Source: Phycisphaerae bacterium (GTDB taxonomy: Bacteria; Planctomycetota; Phycisphaerae; JAJVII01). From it: a stretch of 52,222 nt of DNA. The DNA lies in contig JAJVII010000026.1 of NCBI GenBank assembly GCA_022072085.1, forward strand, positions 1 through 52,222. Direction: 5' to 3'. A program made the translations under genes and the position numbers. Below, piece after piece: positions 8,450 to 16,666 of the stretch. The number at the start of each line of letters is the position of its first letter. The stretch's first letter is position 1. A model generated the notes under the pieces. It saw only the letters and a program-made list of their open reading frames with translations. It ran no database searches and was not told the DNA's origin.

Positions 8450-8728
8450 ATGCGGAAACATGACCTGATCGATCGCATCCAGTCGATCAACGCGACCGCC
8501 TCCGAGGCGTTCCTCACGCAGTTCGCCGAGTCCGACCTGCGCGAATACCTCGACCATCTCCTGGAGGTCCAGCTCGCGCCGCATCCCACCGCCCGGGCGA
8601 TCTCGCTCAGCGAACTGCCGGTCTGCCGCCCGGCCCAGGTTCCCGTCGTGTCCGCCGCCGCCGCCGAGCGGATCGGCGACGCCGTCGACCTGAGCCTGGG
8701 CGGACAGCAGATGGCCCTGGCGTTCTAG
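8450..8728 (+). CDS. small conserved-looking hypothetical protein
   Basis: A 92-residue acidic, mostly helical protein (MRKHDLIDRIQSINATASEAFLTQF). Its start lies 7 bases after CGGGAG, a good ribosome site, which is the main evidence that it is real. It has no signal peptide and no motif I recognise. It is divergent from the GAF/SpoIIE phosphatase, with 80 bases between them. Confidence 0.55.
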   Translation: MRKHDLIDRIQSINATASEAFLTQFAESDLREYLDHLLEVQLAPHPTARAISLSELPVCRPAQVPVVSAAAAERIGDAVDLSLGGQQMALAF

Positions 8729-8951
8729 GCTCTTTTCGTTCGCCCGTCAGATTGTATCGACTTGCCGAGGCGCTGTCACGCACCGCGCGTCTGCCCGTCT
8801 TTTCCCGCATTCTCTTTCGAGCCGCGACCGAAAGCACACGCTTTGCCGGCATGGGGATCCCCCTCGACTCGGCCGAAGGCCGTCCCCGTCTGCGAACCCA
8901 CATGCGCGGAAAGAACTGGATTCGCCTGCCGCGCCCGGTCCGGACCGACCG

Positions 8952-8979
8952 TTGAAACTCCGCCCCTATCGGCTATGCT
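8952..8979 (+). promoter_or_regulatory. promoter of the tandem AAC(3)-like genes
   Basis: TTGAAA (8952-8957) and TATGCT (8974-8979) are 16 bases apart and end 31 bases before the GTG at 9011. The -10 covers an upstream in-frame ATG at 8975, which rules that codon out as the start. Upstream, 8729-8951 contains no gene that I can support. Confidence 0.6.
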
Positions 8980-9010
8980 ATTCGACTTTGCCATACCGTG
9001 CGGAGTAACA

Positions 9011-9949
9011 GTGTTGGACGAGCAGCAGACATCCGGGCCCGCGACCGTCAGCGTGACGCGGCGGCAGTTGGCCGACGCTGTCGGCAGCGCCGGCGTTGCG
9101 CCCGGCGACACGCTGTTCGTCCACTCCAGCCTCTCGAGCCTGGGGCACATGGTCGGCGGCGCCCCGGCAGCGGTCGAGGCCCTGCTGGATGCCGTCACGC
9201 CGACCGGCACGGTGGCTGTGCCGACCCACAGCAGCAACCTGGCCGACCGGCTGGCCGAGAACGGACCTTACGATCCGGCGGCGTCGCGCAGCCGCATGGG
9301 GGCGATCACCGAGGCCCTGCGCACTCGGCCTGACGCCCATCGCAGCGCCCACCCAACCCACTCGGTCGCGGCTGTGGGCCCGCGGGCCGGGTGGCTGGTC
9401 GAGGGCCACGAGCCGACCGGCGACACGCTGAGCCTTGCCGGTCCGCACGGGCGGCTGGTCCGTTCCAACGCGGTGATCCTCTTCCTGGGCGTCACGCTGT
9501 CCAGCAACACGACCTTCCACGCCGCCGAGAGTTGGCTGGGCTACCCCTGGATGCCCGACCGCGACGTGGCGATCCTCGGGCCCGACGGGCAGCCGAGGAT
9601 CGTCACGACGCACTTCTCGCCCTCGGGCCATCGCAATTTCTACCGCAACCAGACGATGGGCGTGCAGCCGCCGATCGACCGGCTCTTCGAACGCGGGCTG
9701 GTCCGCGAGGTGAAGCTCAACGACACGCCGCTGCGAGCCGTCCGGGCCCGCGACGTCATCCGCGAGGTCTGCCTGATGGAGGTCGAGGCCCCGGGCGCGG
9801 TGCTCTGTCGCGATCCGGCGTGCGACTTCTGCGTCTCGGCAATGCACAAGTCGACCGCCCAGCGGGCCCAGATCGTGGCTCGGGCCCGGGAACTGCTGGC
9901 CCGGCCGGAGTTGTGCGACCCGCAGGCCGATCCCGTCTACGAGGACTGA
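9011..9949 (+). CDS. AAC(3)-family acetyltransferase, copy 1
   Basis: A 312-residue member of the aminoglycoside 3-N-acetyltransferase/YokD family, which uses acetyl-CoA. Family motifs are present: DTLFVHSSLSSLG near 33-45, VAVPTHSS, RSAHPTHSVAAVG and NTTFHAAESWLG. The start is GTG 9011, with GGAG 5 bases upstream and the promoter ending 31 bases before it. Near the C-terminus there is a cysteine group, LCRDPACDFC. It is followed after 2 bases by a paralogue. Substrate unknown: many members act on non-antibiotic amines, so resistance should not be assumed. Confidence 0.85.
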   Translation: MLDEQQTSGPATVSVTRRQLADAVGSAGVAPGDTLFVHSSLSSLGHMVGGAPAAVEALLDAVTPTGTVAVPTHSSNLADRLAENGPYDPAASRSRMGAITEALRTRPDAHRSAHPTHSVAAVGPRAGWLVEGHEPTGDTLSLAGPHGRLVRSNAVILFLGVTLSSNTTFHAAESWLGYPWMPDRDVAILGPDGQPRIVTTHFSPSGHRNFYRNQTMGVQPPIDRLFERGLVREVKLNDTPLRAVRARDVIREVCLMEVEAPGAVLCRDPACDFCVSAMHKSTAQRAQIVARARELLARPELCDPQADPVYED

Positions 9950-9951
9950 CG

Positions 9952-10866
9952 ATGAGCGGCGACGCCGCCAGTTCGCCTGTCGCGACCCGCGGGCAGTTGG
10001 CCGATGCCCTGGCCCGCGCAGGCGTAACGCGCGGCGACACGCTTCTCGTGCATTCCAGCCTCAAGAGCCTTGGCCGAATGGAGGGCGGGGCCGCGGCCGT
10101 CGTGGAGGCGCTGCTGGACGCCGTCGGGCCAACCGGCAACGTGGCGGCCCCCACGCACACCTGCTACGCGGTGCGCGAGTTCGACACGCACGTTTTCGAC
10201 CCGGCCACTTCGCCCAGCGAGGTCGGGGCGATCACCGAGGCGCTGCGGCTGCACCCGCGGGCCCGGCGGAGTTTCCACCCGACGCATTCGGTCTCCGCGA
10301 TCGGCCCGGACGCCGAAGGGCTGACCGCCGGGCACGACGTGGACGGCCGGACGCTGAGCCGGTGCGGCCCGCACGGCCGACTGGTCCGGGCCAACGCCCG
10401 CATCGTCTTCATCGGCTGCGGGCTGGTTGCCAACACGACCTACCACGCCGCGGAGGACTGGCTGCGGCTGCCTTTCATGCCGACGGTGTCCGTGCGCGTG
10501 CGGCGGGGCGGGGAAGTCGCGACGGTGCAGGTGGCCGGCTACCCGTCGGGCCACCGCAACTTCTACCGCGGTTCGCCCGACCCCAGGCCGACGCTTCGGC
10601 TGGCCGGCCGCGGGCTGATCGTCGAGACGACGCTGAACGCCGCGCTGATCCAGGTGGTGCGGGCCCGCGACGTGATCCGCGAGACCTGCGCCCTGGAGAT
10701 GGAGCATCCCGGCGCGACGCTGTGCGACAGCCCGGCCTGCGATTTCTGCCGCGAAGGCCGCCGGGCCTGCCTGCGCGAGCGGGAGGCCATCGCCGCTCGC
10801 GCCCGCGAGATCATCTCGACGCCCGCCCTGAGCGACCCGGCTGCGCCCACGGAACTCCCTGAGTGA
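9952..10866 (+). CDS. AAC(3)-family acetyltransferase, copy 2
   Basis: A 304-residue paralogue of the preceding gene, in tandem and 2 bases downstream. The two proteins align over their whole length (for example VHSSLKSLGRMEGG against VHSSLSSLGHMVGG) and share the late cysteine motif, here LCDSPACDFC. Catalytic-region motifs RSFHPTHSVSAIG and NTTYHAAEDWL are intact, so both copies look functional. It ends convergent with the cupin gene. Confidence 0.85.
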   Translation: MSGDAASSPVATRGQLADALARAGVTRGDTLLVHSSLKSLGRMEGGAAAVVEALLDAVGPTGNVAAPTHTCYAVREFDTHVFDPATSPSEVGAITEALRLHPRARRSFHPTHSVSAIGPDAEGLTAGHDVDGRTLSRCGPHGRLVRANARIVFIGCGLVANTTYHAAEDWLRLPFMPTVSVRVRRGGEVATVQVAGYPSGHRNFYRGSPDPRPTLRLAGRGLIVETTLNAALIQVVRARDVIRETCALEMEHPGATLCDSPACDFCREGRRACLREREAIAARAREIISTPALSDPAAPTELPE

Positions 10867-10920
10867 TCTTCGGAGAGAGAAACTCACGCGCAGATGGGCG
10901 AGTCAGGCGAGGCGCAAGGG

Positions 10921-11286
10921 CTACAGGTCGGATTCCATGATGGTGCGGCGGTCGGGGGCGCTGAAGGCGATGACGCAGAGGGCGTCCTGGTCGCCGACAG
11001 CGCGGGCGTTGTGCAGCACGCCGGTGGGGATGCTGATCGTGTCGCCCGGGCCCATCGGGAATGACTCGTCGCCCAGCGTGTGCTCCAGCCGCCCGGAGAG
11101 AACATGCAGCACTTCGTCGCAGTTGGGGTGCATGTGGCGCGGGTTGGCCTGCCCGGCGCGGATGAGCACGCGGCCGAAGGTCATCGTGTCGCTGTTGCCC
11201 AGTTCGCCGCTGACCAGCCAGGTGATCGTCCCCCAGTCGAACGCCGCCTCGGCCGCCCCGTCCAGTAACTTGAGCCTGTCTTCCAT
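10921..11286 (-). CDS. single-domain cupin protein
   Basis: A 121-residue cupin. The metal-binding motif 1 is visible as PRHMHPNCDEVLHVLSG (His, His and Glu ligands), and motif 2 as MGPGDTISIPTGVLHNA. Such proteins may be enzymes or small-molecule sensors; which is not clear. The start was set at ATG 11286, with GAGGAA 4 bases before it, rather than at the much longer upstream frame that would overlap the TOPRIM gene. It lies 26 bases after the TOPRIM stop, so it may be the last gene of that operon. Confidence 0.85.
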   Translation of the reverse strand: MEDRLKLLDGAAEAAFDWGTITWLVSGELGNSDTMTFGRVLIRAGQANPRHMHPNCDEVLHVLSGRLEHTLGDESFPMGPGDTISIPTGVLHNARAVGDQDALCVIAFSAPDRRTIMESDL

Positions 11287-11312
11287 CGTTTCCTCACACA
11301 GCCAATTGCCGG

Positions 11313-11924
11313 TCACGAACGTCGCAGTTTCTTGTTGAGGACACGCGCGATCCGCTCGAAGGCAGGAAGATGTCTGCGGAGTTCTTGCGGGTTCAACTTC
11401 CCGACGATTTCGAACGATCGTCTGCCCTTGGCGTAAGGGGCGGCACAGTTGCGCGTCGCATGTGCCAGCGCGTCCTGGATCGCCTCCCGGGTCCGCGACT
11501 CCATGCCGTTGACCGCGGGCAGGGCGGATTCCTGCAAGTGCTGGTCGAAGTTCTCCCGAAGCGTTGCGCGGTCGGTCGCGATCCAGGTTTCCATACAGGT
11601 AACCATCAGCAGGGCCTGCTCGTCCTCGACGTCTGTGGGGCGGTCCCAACCGTCACGGCCCTTAAGGTGCGCCCAGGGCCTTTCGTTGTCCGCGACGGGA
11701 ACCTCGCTGTCGACGAGCAGGGCGACGAACTGGCCCGCGTGAGACGTACGATGTGCCGTTCGGAACATGTCAAAGGTCTTATCGCGTCCGCCGCCCGGGA
11801 CGGCCTGGGGCAACCTCCCCACAAGTCCCATGCGTTGAAACAGTTCCCTGAAGGCTTTTCGCAATCTTGAGTGCAACTCTTTCGAGTCGCCGCCGCCCTC
11901 GATATAGATTCTTGAGCCTACCAA
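11313..11924 (-). CDS. DUF4276-like TOPRIM-type protein, partner of ATPase module 1
   Basis: A 203-residue protein with a TOPRIM-like layout: an early Glu in RIYIEGGGDSKEL (Glu9) and a DxE in FVALLVDSEVPV (Asp72, Glu74), then METWIATD. This matches the DUF4276 family, which is commonly encoded next to AAA ATPases and is proposed to be a nuclease. The start is TTG 11924, overlapping the ATPase stop (TTGGTAG), which implies translational coupling; an ATG 60 bases upstream, inside the ATPase gene, is the alternative. Nuclease activity is inferred, not shown. Confidence 0.72.
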   Translation of the reverse strand: MVGSRIYIEGGGDSKELHSRLRKAFRELFQRMGLVGRLPQAVPGGGRDKTFDMFRTAHRTSHAGQFVALLVDSEVPVADNERPWAHLKGRDGWDRPTDVEDEQALLMVTCMETWIATDRATLRENFDQHLQESALPAVNGMESRTREAIQDALAHATRNCAAPYAKGRRSFEIVGKLNPQELRRHLPAFERIARVLNKKLRRS

Positions 11925-13090
11925 CGCGTGCCCCCGATCTGGCCGCGCGTCCACAGTTCGCCCAGACGGTACTTCTCCAGCCAAGCTGCCAGTTCCTTCG
12001 CGTCAAGCCGGCGCATCGTCGTCTGCCCGCCGTGCTTCTCGACGACGACGACAGACTCGGGCTGTTCGGTCAGGGCGTCCACGAGGATGTCGGAGTGTGT
12101 GGTCACGACAAGTTGGGTCCGCGCGGAGGCGGCGATCATGAGGTCAGCCAACTTGGGCAGCATGTCGGGGTGGAGCCCGAGTTCTGGTTCCTCGATGCAG
12201 ATCAGCGGCGGCGGCTCCGGGTCGCAGAGGATGGCCAACAGGCAGAGATACCGCAGCGTCCCATCGGACAACCGCCCGGCCGGGATGATGAAGTCCCGCT
12301 CGGTGAGGAACAACTCGACGGTCCCGCCCTTGACCCGTACGTCGAAATCCTCCAGTCCTTCGTAGAGGTCGCGCAGCCGTTCGATGATGACCTTCTTGGC
12401 TGCCGGGAGGCTTCGTAGATGGTTTAGGTAAAGTCCCAGATTGGAGAAGTCTTCCTCCAGTCGGCTACCGGGCAAGTCGGCCGCTTGTGGCATCCGGAAG
12501 ATCGGATTTCGCCCGAAGGCCCAATCTCGGTAAAGCATGAGTGTTGGATAGAGGGTAGAGAGGTAGAAGAGATCAGGGTATAGATAGGGGTCTCTCAACT
12601 GGGAGACAATGGATTCATCATGATCAAGCCCCTCGGCATGCAAACTAAGGACGTGTCGGCGCCCCCGCTTGTCCACGCGATCAAGGACTGGCTCGCCTTG
12701 GGGAAGTCTGTGAATGCGGCGAGGCAACTCGGAGGAGGTGGTCCTAATCTGTTCGTCCACCAATTTGAATTGGCCTCGGTTTTGACGGAACTCGATCAAA
12801 TGATCCAGCATGGCTTCAGTCTTCGGCCCTTCTAATGTGGCCTTGATGCTTCCCGTTCCAGACGGCGCGCCCTTCCATATCCACTCACTGATTCCTCCAC
12901 TTCCTTTTCGACGGATTGGGTTAGCGAGTTTCGTCGCCGACGAGCGCAGTAGATCGATAGCCTCAACAAGGTTCGATTTCCCCGAGCCGTTGGGGCCGAT
13001 CAGGACGTTCAGGGGACGCATCTGGAGCGGGGGCGTCTCGGGGCCGAAGGAGAGCAGGCCACGCAGCGTCAGTTCGTGGATCAGCGGCAT
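11918..13090 (-). CDS. AAA_21/RecF-like ATPase of module 1
   Basis: A 390-residue SMC/RecF/OLD-type ATPase. Walker A GPNGSGKS is at 32-39, an ABC-like signature SDGT at 275-278, Walker B LICIEEPELGLHP at 296-308 and the H-loop TTHSD at 330-334, so all catalytic parts are intact. The inserted middle is helical. It is coupled to the DUF4276-like gene by a 7-base overlap. ATPase plus TOPRIM-type protein is the architecture of OLD-like, PARIS and similar anti-phage systems; that role is inferred here. It starts 14 bases after the CvpA-like gene. Confidence 0.85.
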   Translation of the reverse strand: MPLIHELTLRGLLSFGPETPPLQMRPLNVLIGPNGSGKSNLVEAIDLLRSSATKLANPIRRKGSGGISEWIWKGAPSGTGSIKATLEGPKTEAMLDHLIEFRQNRGQFKLVDEQIRTTSSELPRRIHRLPQGEPVLDRVDKRGRRHVLSLHAEGLDHDESIVSQLRDPYLYPDLFYLSTLYPTLMLYRDWAFGRNPIFRMPQAADLPGSRLEEDFSNLGLYLNHLRSLPAAKKVIIERLRDLYEGLEDFDVRVKGGTVELFLTERDFIIPAGRLSDGTLRYLCLLAILCDPEPPPLICIEEPELGLHPDMLPKLADLMIAASARTQLVVTTHSDILVDALTEQPESVVVVEKHGGQTTMRRLDAKELAAWLEKYRLGELWTRGQIGGTRW

Positions 13091-13104
13091 GCCGTTGCCT
13101 CCGC

Positions 13105-14889
13105 TCAGGGCAGGGTGACTTTCAGGGATCGGCCTGCGCCCAGGGTGACGGTGAAGATGCGGTCGCCGGGGGGCAGGCCGACGATCAGGCCCAGCCGGGC
13201 GATGCCTCCCGCGCCGGACAGGCCGGACAGGTCCACGTCCGACGAGAAGAAGCCCGGCGTGTAGCCCCGGTCGTAGAGCAGGGCCCAGTAGGTTCCGTCG
13301 GCGTTGGCCATGTAGCAGCCGGCCAGCGGACCGGACTTGCCGCTGTCATATGTGACCGTTGCGCCGGAAAGGGGCAGGCCCTCCAACAGCGTGCGGAAGC
13401 CCGACACGTCGCGGGCCCGGGCCTCGATGAGGACCACCCGCTGGCCGGACGGCTCGGCGAACGCCGTCACGTCCACGCCGCCGGGCATGAAGCCGAACTG
13501 CCGCCGCTCGCCCCACAGCTTGGCCTGCACCAGCCTCGGGCCTTCCAGTTTCACCCGCTTGCCGGGGATGCCGGTCTTCGGGTCTGCCTGGTCCTTCTCC
13601 ACCCGCAGGATCAGCGGCAGCGAGCTGCCCTCGACGATCTCCCAATCCGCGGCCGGCCAGTTGCCTTCGGGCTCGAACTTCACGGCGGTCTGGCCGGCGG
13701 CGGGGAGGGCGATCCGCTCGTTATGGTCTTTGTCTTCGTTGAGCGTCCGCACCGCGACCCGCGTGTAGGTGAGCAGGCGGACGAACGACGGCTCGTAGCC
13801 GTCGGGCACGGCGAAGACGAAGCCGACCAGCATCGCCGCGGCGGCGGGCTTGTCCGATGCCGCGTTGCCCTGCTTCTTGGGGGAGCCCAGTTGCCACGCA
13901 TGGCCGACGCCGAACGGTTCGCTGCGCTGCGGGTTCTGCGGATCGGTGGCGATCCAGGCAGCCAGCGACAGGTCGGCCGGGGCGTCGGGCTGATTGGCCG
14001 GCGGCTTGCTGACCAGTTGCACCTGCCCGCCGGTCAGCCTGAGCACGTTGTCGGAGTCGAACACCTTCGAGTTGAGGCTCAGCTGGACGCAGTAGAACCG
14101 CTGGCCGTCGATGACGATGGGTTTGCCGGGCTCGGCGTCGGCGGGCATCCGCTCGTGCAGGGCGACGGGCAGGTCCTCCGCGGCGGTGATCCAGCGGCCC
14201 GGGGCCAGGGACTCGCCGACGTTCTTCATTCGGCCGGTTTCCGCGTCGGGGGCGACGATCTTGATCGGGGACAGGGCGTCGTCGGCGACGCGGCCGTTGC
14301 TGCCGACCAGGACGGTGCGGGAGAAACCGGCGAGTTCGCGGAGGTAGTCGGGATGCGTGCGGTCGAACCGCTGGCTGCCCGAGAGGGCGCCGTTGCTGAG
14401 CCGGTTGACCATGCCGACGGTGAAGCGGTCAGGCCCCAGCCACAGGGATTGCATCGCCGGGTGGCTGCCTTCGGCGTCGGCGGCGAACCGGTCGAAGCCC
14501 ATCATCGATCGGCCGAACGGCATGAGCTGCCAGCCGATGACCAGTATGCCGACGATGATCAGCGAGGCGACCAGCCCGAACGCCCCGCCGACGGCGCGGT
14601 CGACCAGGTAGGGAAAGTGGACCATGCCGGGAAGGAAGCGGTCGGCCAGGATGCGCAGGGCCAGCATGCAGACGCCGAACATGATGAGCAGGATGAGGGG
14701 CAGGGCGAAGTCAGTCGACGGCCCGCTGGGAGCGATGAACCCGTGGGCCAGCGGCTCGGCGTAGTTGAACGCGAGGGTGGCCGAGAAGATGGCGCACAGG
14801 GCCATGATCAGGGCGCTGTAGAGGCCCTGGACGGCCAGGAAGGCCGTGAGCCCGCCGATCAGCAACAGGATGACTACCTGGTAGAACAT
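13105..14889 (-). CDS. CvpA-like membrane protein with large C-terminal domain
   Basis: A 594-residue protein. The first 130 residues contain four hydrophobic segments in the pattern of CvpA (colicin V production family): VVILLLIGGLTAFLAVQGLY, ALIMALCAIFSATLAF, FALPLILLIMFGVCMLALRI and a fourth around 115-130 (GLVASLIIVGILVIGWQL). The remaining 460 residues are not recognised and look extracytoplasmic, rich in beta structure. Length far exceeds the usual 160-200 residues of CvpA. It lies 10 bases after the PilB-like gene and 14 bases before the ATPase of module 1, so it belongs to one long transcription unit. Confidence 0.7.
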   Translation of the reverse strand: MFYQVVILLLIGGLTAFLAVQGLYSALIMALCAIFSATLAFNYAEPLAHGFIAPSGPSTDFALPLILLIMFGVCMLALRILADRFLPGMVHFPYLVDRAVGGAFGLVASLIIVGILVIGWQLMPFGRSMMGFDRFAADAEGSHPAMQSLWLGPDRFTVGMVNRLSNGALSGSQRFDRTHPDYLRELAGFSRTVLVGSNGRVADDALSPIKIVAPDAETGRMKNVGESLAPGRWITAAEDLPVALHERMPADAEPGKPIVIDGQRFYCVQLSLNSKVFDSDNVLRLTGGQVQLVSKPPANQPDAPADLSLAAWIATDPQNPQRSEPFGVGHAWQLGSPKKQGNAASDKPAAAAMLVGFVFAVPDGYEPSFVRLLTYTRVAVRTLNEDKDHNERIALPAAGQTAVKFEPEGNWPAADWEIVEGSSLPLILRVEKDQADPKTGIPGKRVKLEGPRLVQAKLWGERRQFGFMPGGVDVTAFAEPSGQRVVLIEARARDVSGFRTLLEGLPLSGATVTYDSGKSGPLAGCYMANADGTYWALLYDRGYTPGFFSSDVDLSGLSGAGGIARLGLIVGLPPGDRIFTVTLGAGRSLKVTLP

Positions 14890-14899
14890 GCGACGTTCC

Positions 14900-16666
14900 T
14901 CACTTGCTCTCGCGGAACACGCGAAGCACCTCGTTGATGCTCGTCTCGCCGGCCATCACCTTTCGCAGGGCCTCCTCCTGGAGGTAGAGCATCTTCTGCG
15001 AGCGGCAGTACTGCTTGATCTCGGAGGCCGGGGCGTTGCTCACGACCAGCCGGCGCAGTTCGTCGTCGATCACCAGCGTCTCGTAGATGCCGGTCCGTCC
15101 GCAGTAGCCCGTGCCCTGGCACTTGGGGCAGACGACCGGGTTGCCCTTCTCGTCGACCAGCGGCTTGCTCGGCGGGCGGTAGAGCCGCTCGATGCGATCA
15201 GCCGGCAGGTTCAACTTTCGCAGCAGTTCCGGGTCGGGGCGGTAGGCCTCGCGGCACTCGGGGCAGATCTTGCGAACCAGCGTCTGGGCGAAGATCAGCC
15301 TCAGCGGCGCCATGGCCAGTTTCAGGTCGCCCACCAGCGCCGCCCAGCGGGCCAGCAGGGTGAAGGTGTCCTTGCCGGCCATCTGCACGTAGTACTTCGT
15401 GTGCTCCAGCGCCGACTGGGCGATGAGCTGGGCCGTCTCCTTGTCCTTGCACAGGCTCACGCCGACCACGTCGGGCCCGCGGCGGACGATGGACTGCATT
15501 GCCCGGGCGAACGATACGCTCTCGTCGCTGTCGTTGGCCTCGTAGTGATGCTGTGTGATGTTCTCCAGGTCGGCCTCGGGCTGCTGCTCGAGGGTCTGGA
15601 TGTTGGTCATGAACGCGTCGTGAGCCCGCAGCATGTGGTAGAAGCTCGTCGTCGAGCCCGCGGCGGCGGCCGCCCCGGTGATCAGCACGCCCCCCTCGCT
15701 GCGGCGAAATTCCTTGAGCGCCTCCTGCTGCCGCTCGGTCATGCCCAGGGTTTCCAGGGTCAGCCGCTCGGCCAGGTTCTCGATCAGCACCACCAGCGAC
15801 TCGCCGGCGCGCGAACCGCTGGTCTTCACCGTTATCGTCAGCCGACGGCTCGGTTCCTGCACCTTGAGCATGCCCTCCTGCGGCCGGCGGCGGTCGGCGA
15901 CGTCCAGGCCCGCCGACTGCTTGACGTAGGCGATCACCAGTTCGCCCACGCGGCGTTCGAGCTGCTGCGGCTCGCTGGTCACCCCGTCGGTGGTGTACTG
16001 GAGTGCGATCGCCTGCCCGGCCGGCAGCAGCGTCAGCCTCTCGGCCCGCCGCTCGATGGCCGTGAGCAGGACTTCCTGCCCCGTGACGTAACCCTCGTAG
16101 AGGGGGTCCTCGGAGGCCAGCGGGGGAATCTCCAGGTCGCTTCCGCGCGTGCCGGCGCCGGGGCGGAGCAGGTGGATCGACTCGGGAACGCTTTCGGGCT
16201 CGCGCGAGCGGCGCGAGAACAGACGGGCCATGTGCTCGCCGGTCAGCACGCGGCTGTTGGGCGAGACAAGCGGGTTACGCAGGTAGACATAGGTGTATCC
16301 CGCGCCGAAGGCGGTGATAGCGAACGCGAGCAGGCCGATGAAGAACCAGGGGATGACCAGCCACAGCAGGACGCCCAGCGCCCCCGAGCCGACGATGACG
16401 CCGTTCCAGGTGAAGCGGCGGAGGTGCAGGCGCATGCAGTCCTTGTCGACCCACTGGCAGATCGCCAGCCAGGCGATGACCATCAGGGCCATCACGATCC
16501 ACTTGAAGAGGGAGAAGTAGCCGCCCTGGGCGGGCAGGTCGCCCGCGGCGGCCAGGACGGCCGACAGCGATGGGATCGTTGTGATCACGTCCAGTTGCCT
16601 CAGGACCGGGACCGGGACGCGCCGGCGCCGCGCTCCGCCCGATGCGGACGCGCCCGCGGCCGTCAC
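14900..16666 (-). CDS. membrane-anchored GspE/PilB-like protein with degenerate ATPase motifs
   Basis: A 588-residue relative of the type II secretion/type IV pilus assembly ATPases. The tetracysteine zinc site is kept (Cys468, Cys471, Cys513, Cys516, followed by GYCGRTGIYET). The nucleotide site is not: Walker A reads GAAAAAGST at 331-339, with Ser in place of the essential Lys, and the usual GEIRD Walker B reads GVSLCKD at 402-408. Three hydrophobic segments (about 53-73, 90-106 and 107-126), absent from normal PilB, precede the domain. It overlaps the PilT-type gene by 4 bases (ATGA). It is probably a non-hydrolysing scaffold or regulator. Confidence 0.8.
   Translation of the reverse strand: MTAAGASASGGARRRRVPVPVLRQLDVITTIPSLSAVLAAAGDLPAQGGYFSLFKWIVMALMVIAWLAICQWVDKDCMRLHLRRFTWNGVIVGSGALGVLLWLVIPWFFIGLLAFAITAFGAGYTYVYLRNPLVSPNSRVLTGEHMARLFSRRSREPESVPESIHLLRPGAGTRGSDLEIPPLASEDPLYEGYVTGQEVLLTAIERRAERLTLLPAGQAIALQYTTDGVTSEPQQLERRVGELVIAYVKQSAGLDVADRRRPQEGMLKVQEPSRRLTITVKTSGSRAGESLVVLIENLAERLTLETLGMTERQQEALKEFRRSEGGVLITGAAAAAGSTTSFYHMLRAHDAFMTNIQTLEQQPEADLENITQHHYEANDSDESVSFARAMQSIVRRGPDVVGVSLCKDKETAQLIAQSALEHTKYYVQMAGKDTFTLLARWAALVGDLKLAMAPLRLIFAQTLVRKICPECREAYRPDPELLRKLNLPADRIERLYRPPSKPLVDEKGNPVVCPKCQGTGYCGRTGIYETLVIDDELRRLVVSNAPASEIKQYCRSQKMLYLQEEALRKVMAGETSINEVLRVFRESK

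Noticed and set aside
8729-8951. Small frames on both strands between the 92-residue protein and the AAC(3) promoter
   Set aside because: No ribosome sites, no family resemblance, overlapping each other on opposite strands.
8975-8977. ATG 8975 as start of the first AAC(3)-like gene
   Set aside because: It lies inside the -10 hexamer of a good promoter, and GTG 9011 has a GGAG ribosome site.
9011-10866. Antibiotic resistance island
   Set aside because: The genes are AAC(3)-family by motif, but there are no mobile elements next to them and their GC and codon use match the genome; a housekeeping acetyltransferase role is equally likely.
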